From contig NMRB01000872.1 of NCBI GenBank assembly GCA_002633025.1, positions 122,643 through 186,642 on the forward strand: a stretch of DNA of 64,000 nucleotides, given 5' to 3'. Source of the stretch: Notospermus geniculatus (lineage: Eukaryota; Nemertea; Pilidiophora; Heteronemertea; Lineidae). The notes under the pieces were generated by a model. That model saw only the letters and a program-made list of their open reading frames with translations, ran no database searches and had not been told where the DNA came from. Both the position numbers and the translations under genes were made by a program. Every line of letters begins with the position of its first letter. The first letter of the stretch is position 1. Below, in pieces: positions 30,795-41,040 of the stretch.

Positions 30795-30905
30795 TCTAGA
30801 AAGAAATAGCACTAAAATTGACACACAACGTGATAATATACAGGAAGTCAACTTCCAGATTTTGCAAATTTTCGACCCCAACCGGGGTCTTCTTCAGGCT
30901 GGCAC
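30795..30905 (-). repeat. Dispersed repeat copy, possibly a Penelope-like 3' end
   Basis: Read on the minus strand it has a GAAGACCCCGGTTGGGGTCG hairpin, then an AATCTGGAAGTTGACTTCC block and a tail with ATAATATCACG. Partial copies occur at 31153-31234, 31524-31612 (both plus) and 60388-60485 (plus, more divergent). The ACCCCGGTTGGGGT hairpin followed by CGAAA is a pattern I associate with the ends of Penelope-like elements. Confidence 0.5.
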
Positions 30906-31152
30906 TTAACAGTACAAGACTCTAGAATAGACTGAGCTGAGTCCCTGAAGTAGATCTAAATATCCCTGCAAACAAGATGAGTGAGCAATTAAGAAAAGAA
31001 TAAGGTCCAAGCCCCACAAGGTTGCTGGACCTGAAAGGGTGTCTGTAATAAATGGATGGCTGGTTGAGCTGAAAGAAAAGAGATTAATCAATTAAGGCAA
31101 GTGTGAATTCCTATACAAAACATGGCTTGTGTAATTAAGAAAGCCGACGGAT

Positions 31153-31234
31153 GGATTTGCAAAATCTGGAAGTTGACTTCCTGTATATTATCACGTTGTG
31201 TGTCAATTTTAGTGCTATTTCTTTCTTTGTATGT
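31153..31234 (+). repeat. Dispersed repeat copy (same family as 30795)
   Basis: Nearly identical to the reverse complement of 30795-30880, without the CCCCGG hairpin. Confidence 0.65.
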
Positions 31235-31523
31235 TTACGTGTGCACTCGCTTCTCGGTGGATTCTTGTGGACTTTGTGCTGTTCCCCGTTGTTTAACTCT
31301 TTATCCTTTTTTGTGACTTCAACTTTGGCTAAGTATCTTTTTCTTTCATTGTTCTATTTCTAATGCATTTGAGGTTCAAGTTTATCAACAGCGAGAAGCG
31401 GATCATCAGGATGCAATCTCATCTTGNAGGGAAAAATAAGCCTACACCAAAAAAATGGAGAACCGTACCCTCACGCAACTCCAGAAAAAATATTAATAAA
31501 GGACCTAAGGGAGGGAGGGTCGA

Positions 31524-31612
31524 AAATTTGCAAAATCTGGAAGTTGACTTCCTGTATATTATCACGTTGTGTGTCAATTTTAGTGCTATTTCTTTCTTTG
31601 TATGTTGTACAG
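31524..31612 (+). repeat. Dispersed repeat copy (same family as 30795)
   Basis: Matches 31153-31234 almost base for base. The adjoining 31363-31523 carries a short open frame with a basic peptide and an ambiguous base at 31426. The two copies frame this 290-bp unit. Confidence 0.65.
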
Positions 31613-31666
31613 TTTGATTATGAACAAAATAAAACATTCTGGCTTTCAATTAAATGTGCATCTTAC

Positions 31667-31703
31667 CTTGGAGGAATTATACTGACAGTATAATTCCTCC
31701 AAG
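31667..31703. repeat. Perfect 17-bp stem, 3-nt loop hairpin
   Basis: CTTGGAGGAATTATACT, GAC, then the exact reverse complement. It is followed by ordinary noncoding DNA. Confidence 0.8.
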
Positions 31704-32470
31704 ATCTTACTGAGCTTTCTTATTCTAATTTTTAAAACCTTGTGGCTTTTTGTAATTCTAATGTTACACATCGATGACACCTTGATCCTCTTTATAACCT
31801 TGCCCATCGACCGAACTTTCCACATTGCCACTCAGTAATTCTCGATCAGTCAACTTTGCCTAATTTCTAAGGGCGGTCTTCAAATTGGCTGACAAGCCAA
31901 TTTCTAGTTGGAGTTGATCCCAGACTGCCACTGAATGGATATGGTCAAATCAGAATCATCTTAACCCATTTTGAGCCACCAAGAGGTAAGATCGCTATGC
32001 CTTGACACTGACATGTGACAGTCGAAGGCAAAGCGACCCAATAAGGCCTTGAAATGTTGAAGACTCCCCCTCCCTTCCCTTCATTCAATACTGTGATCCG
32101 GGATCTTTTTCCTTCATGCGATAGGCCTACATGAACACTCTCGGGAAGCAAAAAGCACAGAGGAGAATGTTCAGATGATTGCTTACATGTACATGTACAT
32201 TACTGTTCTGCACCTCTCCAGATTAAATTAAAAGCATTAAAAAATCTGCCTGAAGATACCAATTATTCTGAAGTTCAATACCAGCAAATCTATACGATAG
32301 ATCAGTGCTCAGTTTATTGTACCAATGTTTTCTTACAATGATGATTGTACAGAATGTCTTCTGCAAATCTTGTGCATGGTTTGTTTAATAGGTTTATGTT
32401 CTTGCCTCGAGTCACGTGCATTATAGTTTTGTCACCAATCTAATACCAGTACATGTATCTTGAGTATCGT
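31704..32470. other. Noncoding stretch
   Basis: No supported gene or long repeat; a short ACATGTACATGTACAT run lies near 32187. Confidence 0.4.
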
Positions 32471-32476
32471 GATGGA

Positions 32477-32725
32477 TTACCGCAGGAGCCGAATTCTATT
32501 TCCTGGTTTGATTAATGTATCCTTCCTGTCCAAGACAAGCGTGTAGGTACCAGTTGGAGGGCACAAGGATGAAACACCAGCAGGAGCCAGCTGGTATTCC
32601 TTTAAATTCTCACCTGTCCAAACTTCAATCATCATAGGGTTAAGAGAAAATTTCTTACCAAATTGCCGGGTGTATTTTTGGAAATGGATAGCCAACAAAT
32701 CAGATAATATTATAGGCTTCTTCAT
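32477..32725 (-). CDS. Unidentified 82-residue frame, possible exon or gene relic
   Basis: Read on the minus strand it starts MKKPIILSDLLAIHFQKY and continues with FSLNPMMIEVWTGENLKEYQ, then PPTGTYTLVLDRKDTLIKPG, ending in basic residues. The composition and strand-like pattern look coding. A GTAATC just after the last arginine could be a splice donor. No partner exon was found and I do not recognise the family. Confidence 0.35.
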   Translation of the reverse strand: MKKPIILSDLLAIHFQKYTRQFGKKFSLNPMMIEVWTGENLKEYQLAPAGVSSLCPPTGTYTLVLDRKDTLIKPGNRIRLLR

Positions 32726-32729
32726 GTCC

Positions 32730-33594
32730 TCATTTTGAACAACGATAAAGTTTAGTGAAGTGTGAAATGGACTAGGCCTGAGATGAGTGGAAATAAAATT
32801 TAAGTCAAGGCCCAGTAATTATGCCAAATATAATTGAGCCAACAAAAGGTGAATTTCTGATACTTGACTGGGCCTTTGGACAGGTTATGTCCATATATAG
32901 TTAGTATCCATTTCATTGATCACTTATCTTCAAAATCATCACTTCCAATTTTTCTAAAAAGCTGAGTCCATTTGTGTCTAGGCCTTAATGTCTAGGTTTA
33001 TAATGTTGATCGCTCACATTTGAATGCGTTCTACACAAGTACACTCTCAAATCAGTTTCTATGAAGTAAATAAACCTGCCTTATCACCAGGGAGGCATAC
33101 CCCGGTGAGCGTTTTGCACGATCTGTTTTTAAAAAGCTGTTTAAATTAATAACCCCATGAAATATGTCGGCAAACTATTACAGTAAGCCATTAAAATCAG
33201 GGGACTTATTATTATAATATTATGTATATACTTACTACACAAAAGCCTGGTTGACTAGGACTAGTGTTGTTGGCGTTAATGTGGTGTAGTTAGTTTGTCA
33301 GGTGGATTAGTGTGCGTTGGGCCTTTTGTGCCCCAAGGGAATGGAAATCGAGGAATGGGGATGGATCTTTCTCTTGGTATAAATTCAAAAATAATCTGGA
33401 TCCTGTCATATTACATTTTATCAAGGATGTCATAGAATTTGAGGAACATTTCAAATTCTTGTTGTGCCATTAGGTACATGTATTTGGATTGAGAGGAGGA
33501 CAAAAGCGATAAAACTCAGAACAAAATTTTGGCATCTTGTGAAACATAAGCCTAAAAATCTTGGTATTTGCAACTGACGCCAATCTCCAAAACA
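32730..33594. other. Noncoding stretch upstream of the FAM228 gene
   Basis: No coding frame supported. Any promoter or 5' untranslated exon of the FAM228-like gene should lie here or further left, but I see no clear TATA or initiator motif. Confidence 0.35.
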
Positions 33595-33618
33595 GACGAA
33601 GTGAGAGTCACATATGAT

Positions 33619-33741
33619 ATGATGAATCTCAATGAAAAAGTCATGCCAATGAAGAGAGTAGATTCTGGACCCGTAGTTCGGTTTCTCGACAATCAGGACA
33701 AATTGCCGCCAATATGGGCAGCTAGGGTCAAGGATTATCAA
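33619..33741 (+). CDS. FAM228: FAM228-like gene, exon 1 of 5 recognised
   Basis: The exon encodes MMNLNEKVMPMKRVDSGPVV and ends DKLPPIWAARVKDYQ at a GTAAGT donor (33742). The same frame is open upstream to an AG at 33594, so an earlier exon is possible; I chose the first Met of the MM pair. It ends in phase 0, matching the next exon. FAM228 proteins are ~300-residue vertebrate and invertebrate proteins of unknown function. The family call rests on exons 3 and 4. Confidence 0.6.
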
Positions 33742-36700
33742 GTAAGTTTTTTACACAGTGTACAGAAGTCTTCATCTTCAGTTTTTGGCCATCCAGGGAA
33801 CACCCTGGCATTCGGACTCACCACCAAACTGACTTGTGGGAAGTTAGCTATGCTACTGACGAAAACTGGCAGAAGCTCGGCATGGTCTTTGGCAAGTGTA
33901 GCTTTCGTTTAGGATTGTCTCGGCATCATCATCTTGGCAACCTTGTTGCCAAACTTGTTGTCAAGATAGCAAATGAATCGAAAGGCAACTTGATACAGAG
34001 GAACCTCCCTTTGTGGAACCTCTGCAAGGAGGACACCTCTCTAAAAGAATACCAAAGGAATTCCGAAAAGTTTAAGTCCAAACATTCATTTCTGTCAACT
34101 TTGTCCTCTCTCAAGAGTCCCTGTCGTCAGGACAACTCTCACTTGATTCACTGTCTGTCTGTCCTAAAGATATCCTTTGTGGAGAAATTCCATTGCATTG
34201 AAGTGATGAAAATGCCACTATCACATCATGGATATTAAGCATCAGTACCCGTACCTGATGTATTACTCAGAGTAGATTGGAATTTTGAATTCAATAGACA
34301 TGCAGTTGCACTCATTTCATCAGTATCTTGCTTTGCGTTTCTCGTCACCATTCCAGCACTTAAACTTATTTAATTAGTCATAATATCGTGCAGTTACTGT
34401 GCTGTATAGAAATTATGGGCAATAAAGGCAGGTTTGATTACGAATGTCTCAACGGAATATGAATTCCTTGGTTCGTGTGAATAATGGATGAGTCCATGAT
34501 GAGGTAAAGAGGTATAAACAGTCAGACTAAAGTGGCTATGCATAAGTAATGATAAAACATGACAAGGACGAGAGGAGAAGTGTGAATAGTACATGATGTC
34601 CTTTTCTTTTATGTAAAAGCTGCATTTGATGAACGAATTTGGTTCGGAATTGACTGTGACCTGTCCCTCCCGGTCTCCGACACATGACGCTAACGGGCAG
34701 TTCCCCACGCGAGCGTGGAAGAGCCTGGTTGTGAGACTATATGTAGGCCTGTTGGATCAACCTGGTTGATTCAGCTCAATTCTGAAAAAAGAAGTTAAAA
34801 AAACTGTGCTTTGATGCTTATGTTTTGGACCTTGGAATGGAAAATACACTGTATGAACTCTCTCGATTGTCTAATCTTTTGATTAGGGTGGTGAAGACAG
34901 AATACTGAGATCGAGGTTAATTCACACTGGACAGATTTGAGTCAAAGAACTCACGACCATCTGAGCAATAATTCTCTTCAATCCTACAATTAGTGCCCTG
35001 ATCATCTTTCTGCGAAAAATAATGAAAAATCCCCCTTGGCATGGACCTGAGTTGTCTGAAAAGCTGATTTTTGCATTCACAGATTACATGAAAAAGATTT
35101 CAGTTGCCATTCTTATGGGACATGAGAGAATTGAAGCAAAGGTTCTCAAAAAGTAAAAAATCATTCGGACTAGATGGCTTGCAGGCTAGTACATTCCGAG
35201 AGACGAGGGATTTAGCATTTATTTTTGTTATTGATCAATGCTCGGATTATTGGTAACGAATTATGCCAATTGATTCCAACTTGATTTGGACTTCATGTTA
35301 GCCATGCACCACCGCAAGCGGCAATGAGGATTAGCAACCATTGGATACTAAGCTTTGGTGTCATTGGCAGATAGGGACCTGCCGCAAGATGGTATTTAGT
35401 TTATCTTGATCCTACTATTCGTGAGTCTTTTTCGATGGCTGTGGAGTGGTGTTCATGTCCATCTAGGGCGGCTTCGGCGATTTACTTTGGACTGGGGGAT
35501 TTCTAGTCAATGGACGGTTGTATATTTCAAGTTGATGGCCAACTGCTTCATCATCCCAATTCCTGCTTGTTGACTTCTTGCCAATTTCAACTGGTACCTT
35601 CTGTCTAACATGAACTTTACCTGCCCAAACAAACCTGGAGCCAAAAATGTTGTGCAATGACATGAATGGCGAGTTAAGTGGGGAAAAGGACGTTTGATCC
35701 CTCCCCCATTTCTCATTCTCATTCTCAATTGATGTTGTATGTTGTCAATGTCAGCGGATCACAAATCATTTTAGACTACGGGTAGATTTTATTGGATCTG
35801 TCGTGCAATATATTTAAGAGAATTTGAGTAATTTGACATCAATAAGATCGATTAAATCATCCTTTCAATGGATCGCAGACTCACAGGGTGGATTTTAATT
35901 GAATTTGCTGCGTGCCTGAGGATTATATGAGGAAGATTTATGGAAAATCCTTGTTTGGTCAGTGAGGTGACATTTCTGCCATCACCATGGTGATCGAACA
36001 TTGCCCATTAAGTACCAATTAACAACTCTACCACAGGTAGTGTTAATTACTACGCAAATAGCGTAGAGTGGTTCTCACTCTATCAGTTTTGACATCNGTG
36101 GAGACCATTCATTTGCCATTGGAGAGAAAAACCCAGGGATGGCAGTGTAAAGTTAAGCACCATATCTCTACTTGTCACTCATCAGTTGGCATGTGTTGCT
36201 CATCGGTTGGCATGTGTTGCTGACAGAAAGAGGATGATCAAAAGTGAAGTACATGTAGGGCCACCCAACTTATGAATTCATCTACCGGTATTATCTGCCA
36301 AGAAAAAAGTGGCAAATTAACCTCTGAAATGCCCACTGAAAGTCTCTAAATTGGTAGCTCCAATTCAGTTCTTAGGACAGAGGAATTCTTTAGTTGGTTC
36401 TAAGTCAAAACTCTCTATGTGGTCTCTTCATTTAGCTTTTGCATTATCACTTTATACTAGAAAAAAATTACAGCTCTCAGTCCATGGGAAAGGAAAAAAC
36501 TGAAACTTTGTATTCAAACAAGCCATGTTTTCTCCCAACCAGACAAACCCAACAAAAACCTTTTACTGGCCATATTATAAAAGCTGAACAAACAGTCAGT
36601 GGAAATATTGGCATAAATCTTAACATGCTTTGCAGTTCTTCAGTCTTTCCCTTGGGACACGCATTATTTCAGCTTACCTCTGATGGAATATTCTGGAGAG

Positions 36701-37471
36701 GAATGGCTGTAAGCTTAACACGTTCACTGCCGACGCCATTTTTGAGGGTCCAGTGGTCATTGCCAGGAACTTTTCAGACATTGCCTGTGCCATTGAATGT
36801 TACATCCTATGGCAAATATTACCGGTACCCCTTCTTTCACTGTGCCAAGCGAAGTTACGTCCTTCGGCACTGGGGGAGGTCCTTTGCATTGCCAATTTTA
36901 TTTTGAATGGATAAACCGTGACCTAAAGACGTACATATACGTCCCTGGCAAGGACCAAAGCAACCACTATGACGTAATTATACATCCCCAGCAGTGAACG
37001 TGTTAATGACCAAGACTTATTACGTCTCTAAGAAACCTTCCATAAAATCCCTACCCTTTGGTCATTTCCGAACGTAAGATCTTTATATGGTGATATTTGA
37101 TCAATAAATAACCTACGAGGCCTGAGTAAACCATTGGCAAATAGAAACGACCATATGAAAACAAGCGGTGGCCAAAGCATAACATGTCAACTTGACTTTT
37201 TTGGTGACCTGCACAACAACCTGAAAGCCTGCCCTAAAGTATATTGTTCTGAAAGTTATTTTTGTGGTCATTACCAAAAGAGGTTATTGCTAAGCCGTTG
37301 AAGTTCTCGGTCCTAAGTCGTGTTTTCCATGTGAATGACTTGCATGCAGTTCTCCGTGCATCATCAGAGTGAAGGTTTTGGCGATGTTGGAGAACCGAGA
37401 ACTAAGAAGATGTACAGTGTAGATGTAAACCTCATCAGCTACATCAAACATGTGTCATTCTATCTTTGCAG
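33742..37471 (+). other. Intron 1 of the FAM228-like gene
   Basis: 3.7 kb with no supported coding exon on the plus strand. It holds a TTAA-flanked MITE (36719-37002), one ambiguous base at 36098 and two short minus-strand frames around 35463-35728 that I cannot support as genes. Confidence 0.55.
36719..37002. mobile_element. piggyBac-like MITE with TTAA target, 284 bp
   Basis: TTAA (36715-36718), then CACGTTCACTGC; the other end reads GCAGTGAACGTG, then TTAA (37003-37006). The TTAA target and the TTCACTGC terminus match piggyBac-type ends. No coding capacity. Confidence 0.75.
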
Positions 37472-37549
37472 GAAAAAGCTGATGTAGAGGTAAAAGCAAC
37501 TAAAGAGTTATACACATCCATCTTAGACAGAGAGGACACATTTGTGAAG
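37472..37549 (+). CDS. FAM228: FAM228-like gene, exon 2
   Basis: Acceptor TTTGCAG and donor GTGAGG bound a 78-bp, phase 0-0 exon encoding EKADVEVKATKELYTSILDR and six more residues. It is separated from exon 1 by a 3.7-kb intron. Confidence 0.72.
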
Positions 37550-37757
37550 GTGAGGTTGTTGGGTGATTTGGTAAATTGTCTATTGAAAGCCAACTCAGAT
37601 GAGAACACACTACGTGGAGGAGTGACAATCTGCAAGACATACTTCTTAGCCATCCATCCGCTCCCTGTGCTGATACATGTTTTTGTAGCACTAGCAGTAC
37701 CGGTACTCAGTAGGTATATCTCCTCTACTAACATGAAGTATTTGCTTCCATTTCCAG

Positions 37758-37955
37758 GACATCGATGACTATTTATTATACAAAGATGGGCTAGATTTGA
37801 GGAAAAAGGAGATTCTCCATAAAAAATGGAACGAGCGCGTCCACGAGCCAATCAGAAAAGAGATCCTGGCAGAGATGGATGGGCCTGCGTACACTGCACT
37901 GGCAAGGAGAAAAAGACAACTGTATAAAGAATTTCTAGAATTTACAAACAAAAAG
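37758..37955 (+). CDS. FAM228: FAM228-like gene, exon 3
   Basis: A 198-bp, phase 0-0 exon between TTTCCAG and GTAAAA. It encodes DIDDYLLYKDGLDLRKKEIL, then KKWNERVHEPIRKEI and RRKRQLYKEFLEFTNKK. This block is the diagnostic core of the FAM228A/B family (a DIDDYLL start and a KKW...P...KI core followed by a lysine-rich helix). Confidence 0.82.
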
Positions 37956-38413
37956 GTAAAAATCAAACCCACGTAGGTAGGGTAAAGTGGTACAATTCTA
38001 GCCCCCTTTTCTGGTCTTTTAAGGGTTTCACCACCAAAACAGTTGAATATCAACATGAAATTTGGCATGTAGGTAGTCATGCAAGTCAGATGGATGTCTC
38101 AATTCAAAATAACTTGTCTGTGACAGAGCTAAGAGGCTGAATGTAGAGGGAAAAGAGCAATGGGCAAAGGACAGAGCCTTGAGGCACTCCTGGAAACAGA
38201 TGCATTGTCAGATCTCTCTCCACTAGGCCCTGATGGATATAGGCCTATGATAGAACATAATGTACTTGTATAGCTTTATGGGATGTCATCTAGAGTTCAG
38301 TGTTTCCTGTTGGTTTCAGAATTCTCTGTAGAACTACATGTAGATGTCTTTTCACGAAGTCCCACGAAACAAAGGATTTCTCTGGTTTTCTTCACATTTC
38401 TTCTTCTTTGCAG

Positions 38414-38724
38414 GGTCATGTTTTTCTTGACACGTACCCGCCTGATGAATACTTCCCCTTCAGTATGTACCCACGGCCATATAACTTGAAGGTTTGTTTG
38501 AAGAACCTGCCGGATCCATTACACTCACAAGAGCGTGCCCGCACAGCCGAAGATCGGACCATCCTCCGGTGCGAGACTGGCACCTCATACTCAGACAAAG
38601 ATATCCAACAAGTGCGTCTGCCTCCACTTCCGCTCGTCCCCCTCGGACGGCATGGGACCGAATGCAAGACATGGCTAGCCATGCCGCTTCATGATATTGA
38701 GGGCCCCGCGAGGATGGCAAGCAG
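38414..38724 (+). CDS. FAM228: FAM228-like gene, exon 4
   Basis: It starts after TTTGCAG with GHVFLDTYPPDEYFPFSMYP, matching the family's conserved block after the lysine helix. It continues through NLPDPLHSQERARTAEDRT to a donor GTGTGT at 38725, ending in phase 2. An internal GTTTGT at 38492 could be a shorter alternative donor, but the frame and family resemblance continue past it, so I keep the long form. Confidence 0.78.
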
Positions 38725-39124
38725 GTGTGTATAGTTGGGATGATGACGTCAGGTTTGAAAACGTTTGGGGGTGTTCACTCTCAGTCAACTGACTTGATGA
38801 CTCTCAGTGGGAAAAGGTGGAAGGTTGAAGGGACAATAATTGCAAGCAAAACAACTTCATGTTGAGTTATATGACACTCCTCGTGTCCCCTGAGGGAATT
38901 CATGTCTACGTGTCTCTATATGCAATGCACATTGCACTTGTCCACGTCGGTCTGAATGCTGGGCACACCATTGTCACACTCCCACCTCATAAAAATCATG
39001 TAAAACCCGCTTCATCAGTGTGCAACACCATCCAATTGAATCCACTCCTAAGCTGTGTTATCCACTCCTTGATTCACTTTTAAATCTGTACACAGTATTG
39101 TCCACCCATTGAATCCTCTTTTAA

Positions 39125-39285
39125 CCATTTCAGTGCCGGCCTTATTTTGTCATTATTTCATAGCGTCCCTGCCGAGTCCCAGTAAACCAGGGTGAAGCAT
39201 GTAATGCAATTTCTCTTGAAAACGGTGTCATGATTCTGCATCATGATGCACTGTCCTGGTGCAACAGGAATCGTCACTGAAATGG
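39125..39285. mobile_element. piggyBac-like MITE with TTAA target, 161 bp
   Basis: TTAA (39121-39124) then CCATTTCAGTG; the other end CACTGAAATGG then TTAA (39286-39289). It lies in intron 4 of the FAM228-like gene and resembles the 36719 element at its termini. Confidence 0.75.
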
Positions 39286-39950
39286 TTAAAGCTGTGTTGT
39301 CTTTATTGAAGAATGCCCAAAAAGACATAAAGGGATATTGTGCAGCAGGTTTCAAATCACAGGTGCTGAAAAATGTTTGACAATGTCTTATTGATTATGA
39401 TTAATTGTAGGGAAATGGCAGATCAGATGTGGTATGTTTTACTAGCAACACCCCTAGGACCTCGCTTGTACTTGTAGCTTTCTTTATTATTACATTTTTT
39501 GCAATGGTCAAAGACTATATTATCTATAGGCAAGATATCGTCACTGATCAGAATGTGAGCTTTTGTTACCAGTATATCTAATCATCACTTGAAGAAATTA
39601 TCTTTTATAGGCTTCTAGCATTGCAAATCCTTCCTAACTCTACACTTACCAGCACCAGCACCAGCACCTATCAACATAGATTATTTCTATATCACATAGT
39701 TTTATTCCAATTCTCTTGGGGATTTTACTACCTACTGTTCCATGCTTGATGGTTACATGTACATCACTGACGTAAATTTGTCGGCTTTTATTTACCAGTC
39801 AGCCAAACTTTCTCCTCCTACATTCAGTCATGTCCCATCCGGTGTATCCCACATGATGAAGCAATATCATATACATATGCATTCCCATGTGATTTCTACA
39901 GTAAAGAAGGTAGACATTTTCAACATTAAAAGCAACGCTTCATGTGTAAT

Positions 39951-40099
39951 CACAGGTTCTTGTGATTCGATACTATACTAGGGGAGCACAGGTCCTAACA
40001 CACTTCACTGAGAATGTATAGAGTTTTTCTATACATTCTTAGTGAAGTGTGTTAGGACCTGTGCTCCCCTAGTATAGTATCGAATCACAAGAACCTGTG
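39951..40099. mobile_element. Near-perfect snapback MITE, 149 bp, 7-bp target duplication
   Basis: Two ~71-bp arms (39951-40021 and about 40028-40099) differ at about one base and are joined by a few Ts. GTGTAAT flanks both ends (39944-39950 and 40100-40106). It lies in intron 4 of the FAM228-like gene. Confidence 0.82.
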
Positions 40100-40799
40100 G
40101 TGTAATTATCATGTCCTGTCTGTAAAGTTCATTGCTGTGCAGTGTAGGTCTGATTCACGTCATTGTTGAGCTCTGTACACAAGCGACACTAGACGTCTCC
40201 ATGAGCTGTGTATCATATTGGCGATGGGTCTGACTAGGTGTCAAACTCACAGCCACAGAGACAAGAATCACCGAGCCAGGTCAATGGGACAGGCACCATA
40301 GGGACTCGGGGAAACGTTGGGAGAATTCATGTGTTCTCATGTGGAAACTATGCAAATGCCAGCTCATTTTGGATAGGAATGCCATGCTTGCATGTAAATC
40401 TAGCGATGTTTCCTGCTTTTACTTGAGTTGTCCCCTTTTCAGCTTTGTATCATCTCATGCTTCCTTTGCCCCATCTTGTCCTCTAGTTAGGTGTACGTTC
40501 TATGCTTCAGCAAAATGTTCACTTTATACTGTACTGCTCATGTAGAAAACATGTACATAAGGATACCATGGAACCTCTCGATTGAGGACATCTTCGGAAC
40601 TGCCCAAAGTTCAGAGCATTGAGTCTGCTCTTGGAAATTTCCAGGCAATATCTAAATACAGTTGCATAAAATGAGGAGGATACCTGCAGAGGACTTCGTC
40701 TGCGCCCATAGGCATTTATAGTGTTCAACTTTCAAAGGAAAACCCCTTAAGTTTGTGTTGCTCAGCAGTCATTCTGACCTCACTCACATTTCTTTTCAG

Positions 40800-41040
40800 G
40801 CGACGAATGAAATCCGATTTGAATGCCAGTCACTTTTCATTCCGAGATTGGGGCTCAAATGTTAGTCAAAATGTCGTCGAGAAAGAAATGCAACTGCAGA
40901 AGCGAAAGCCGTGTACAGATCATCCGTCGTTGTTGGCCTCGAAGATGTCCGCACACATGACGCTTAATCCGCCACAAGGAATGGAAGAAATGCCAATAGT
41001 TCCACAGAGAATGAATCCAAGTGTTCCAGTGACTGTTTGA
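40800..41040 (+). CDS. FAM228: FAM228-like gene, exon 5 (last)
   Basis: After a TTTTCAG acceptor one G completes the arginine codon left open by exon 4. The exon then encodes RRMKSDLNASHFSFRDWGSN and runs to a TGA at 41038-41040. The summed protein is about 315 residues, near the usual length of the family. I see no canonical AATAAA close downstream. Confidence 0.72.

Noticed and set aside
33834-34238. Open frame of 134 residues after FAM228 exon 1
   Set aside because: It is out of phase with the FAM228 exons, has no acceptor/donor pair that fits and no recognisable domain.
36439-36906. Plus-strand open frame of 155 residues in FAM228 intron 1
   Set aside because: Half of it lies inside the TTAA-flanked MITE; no domain or splice support.
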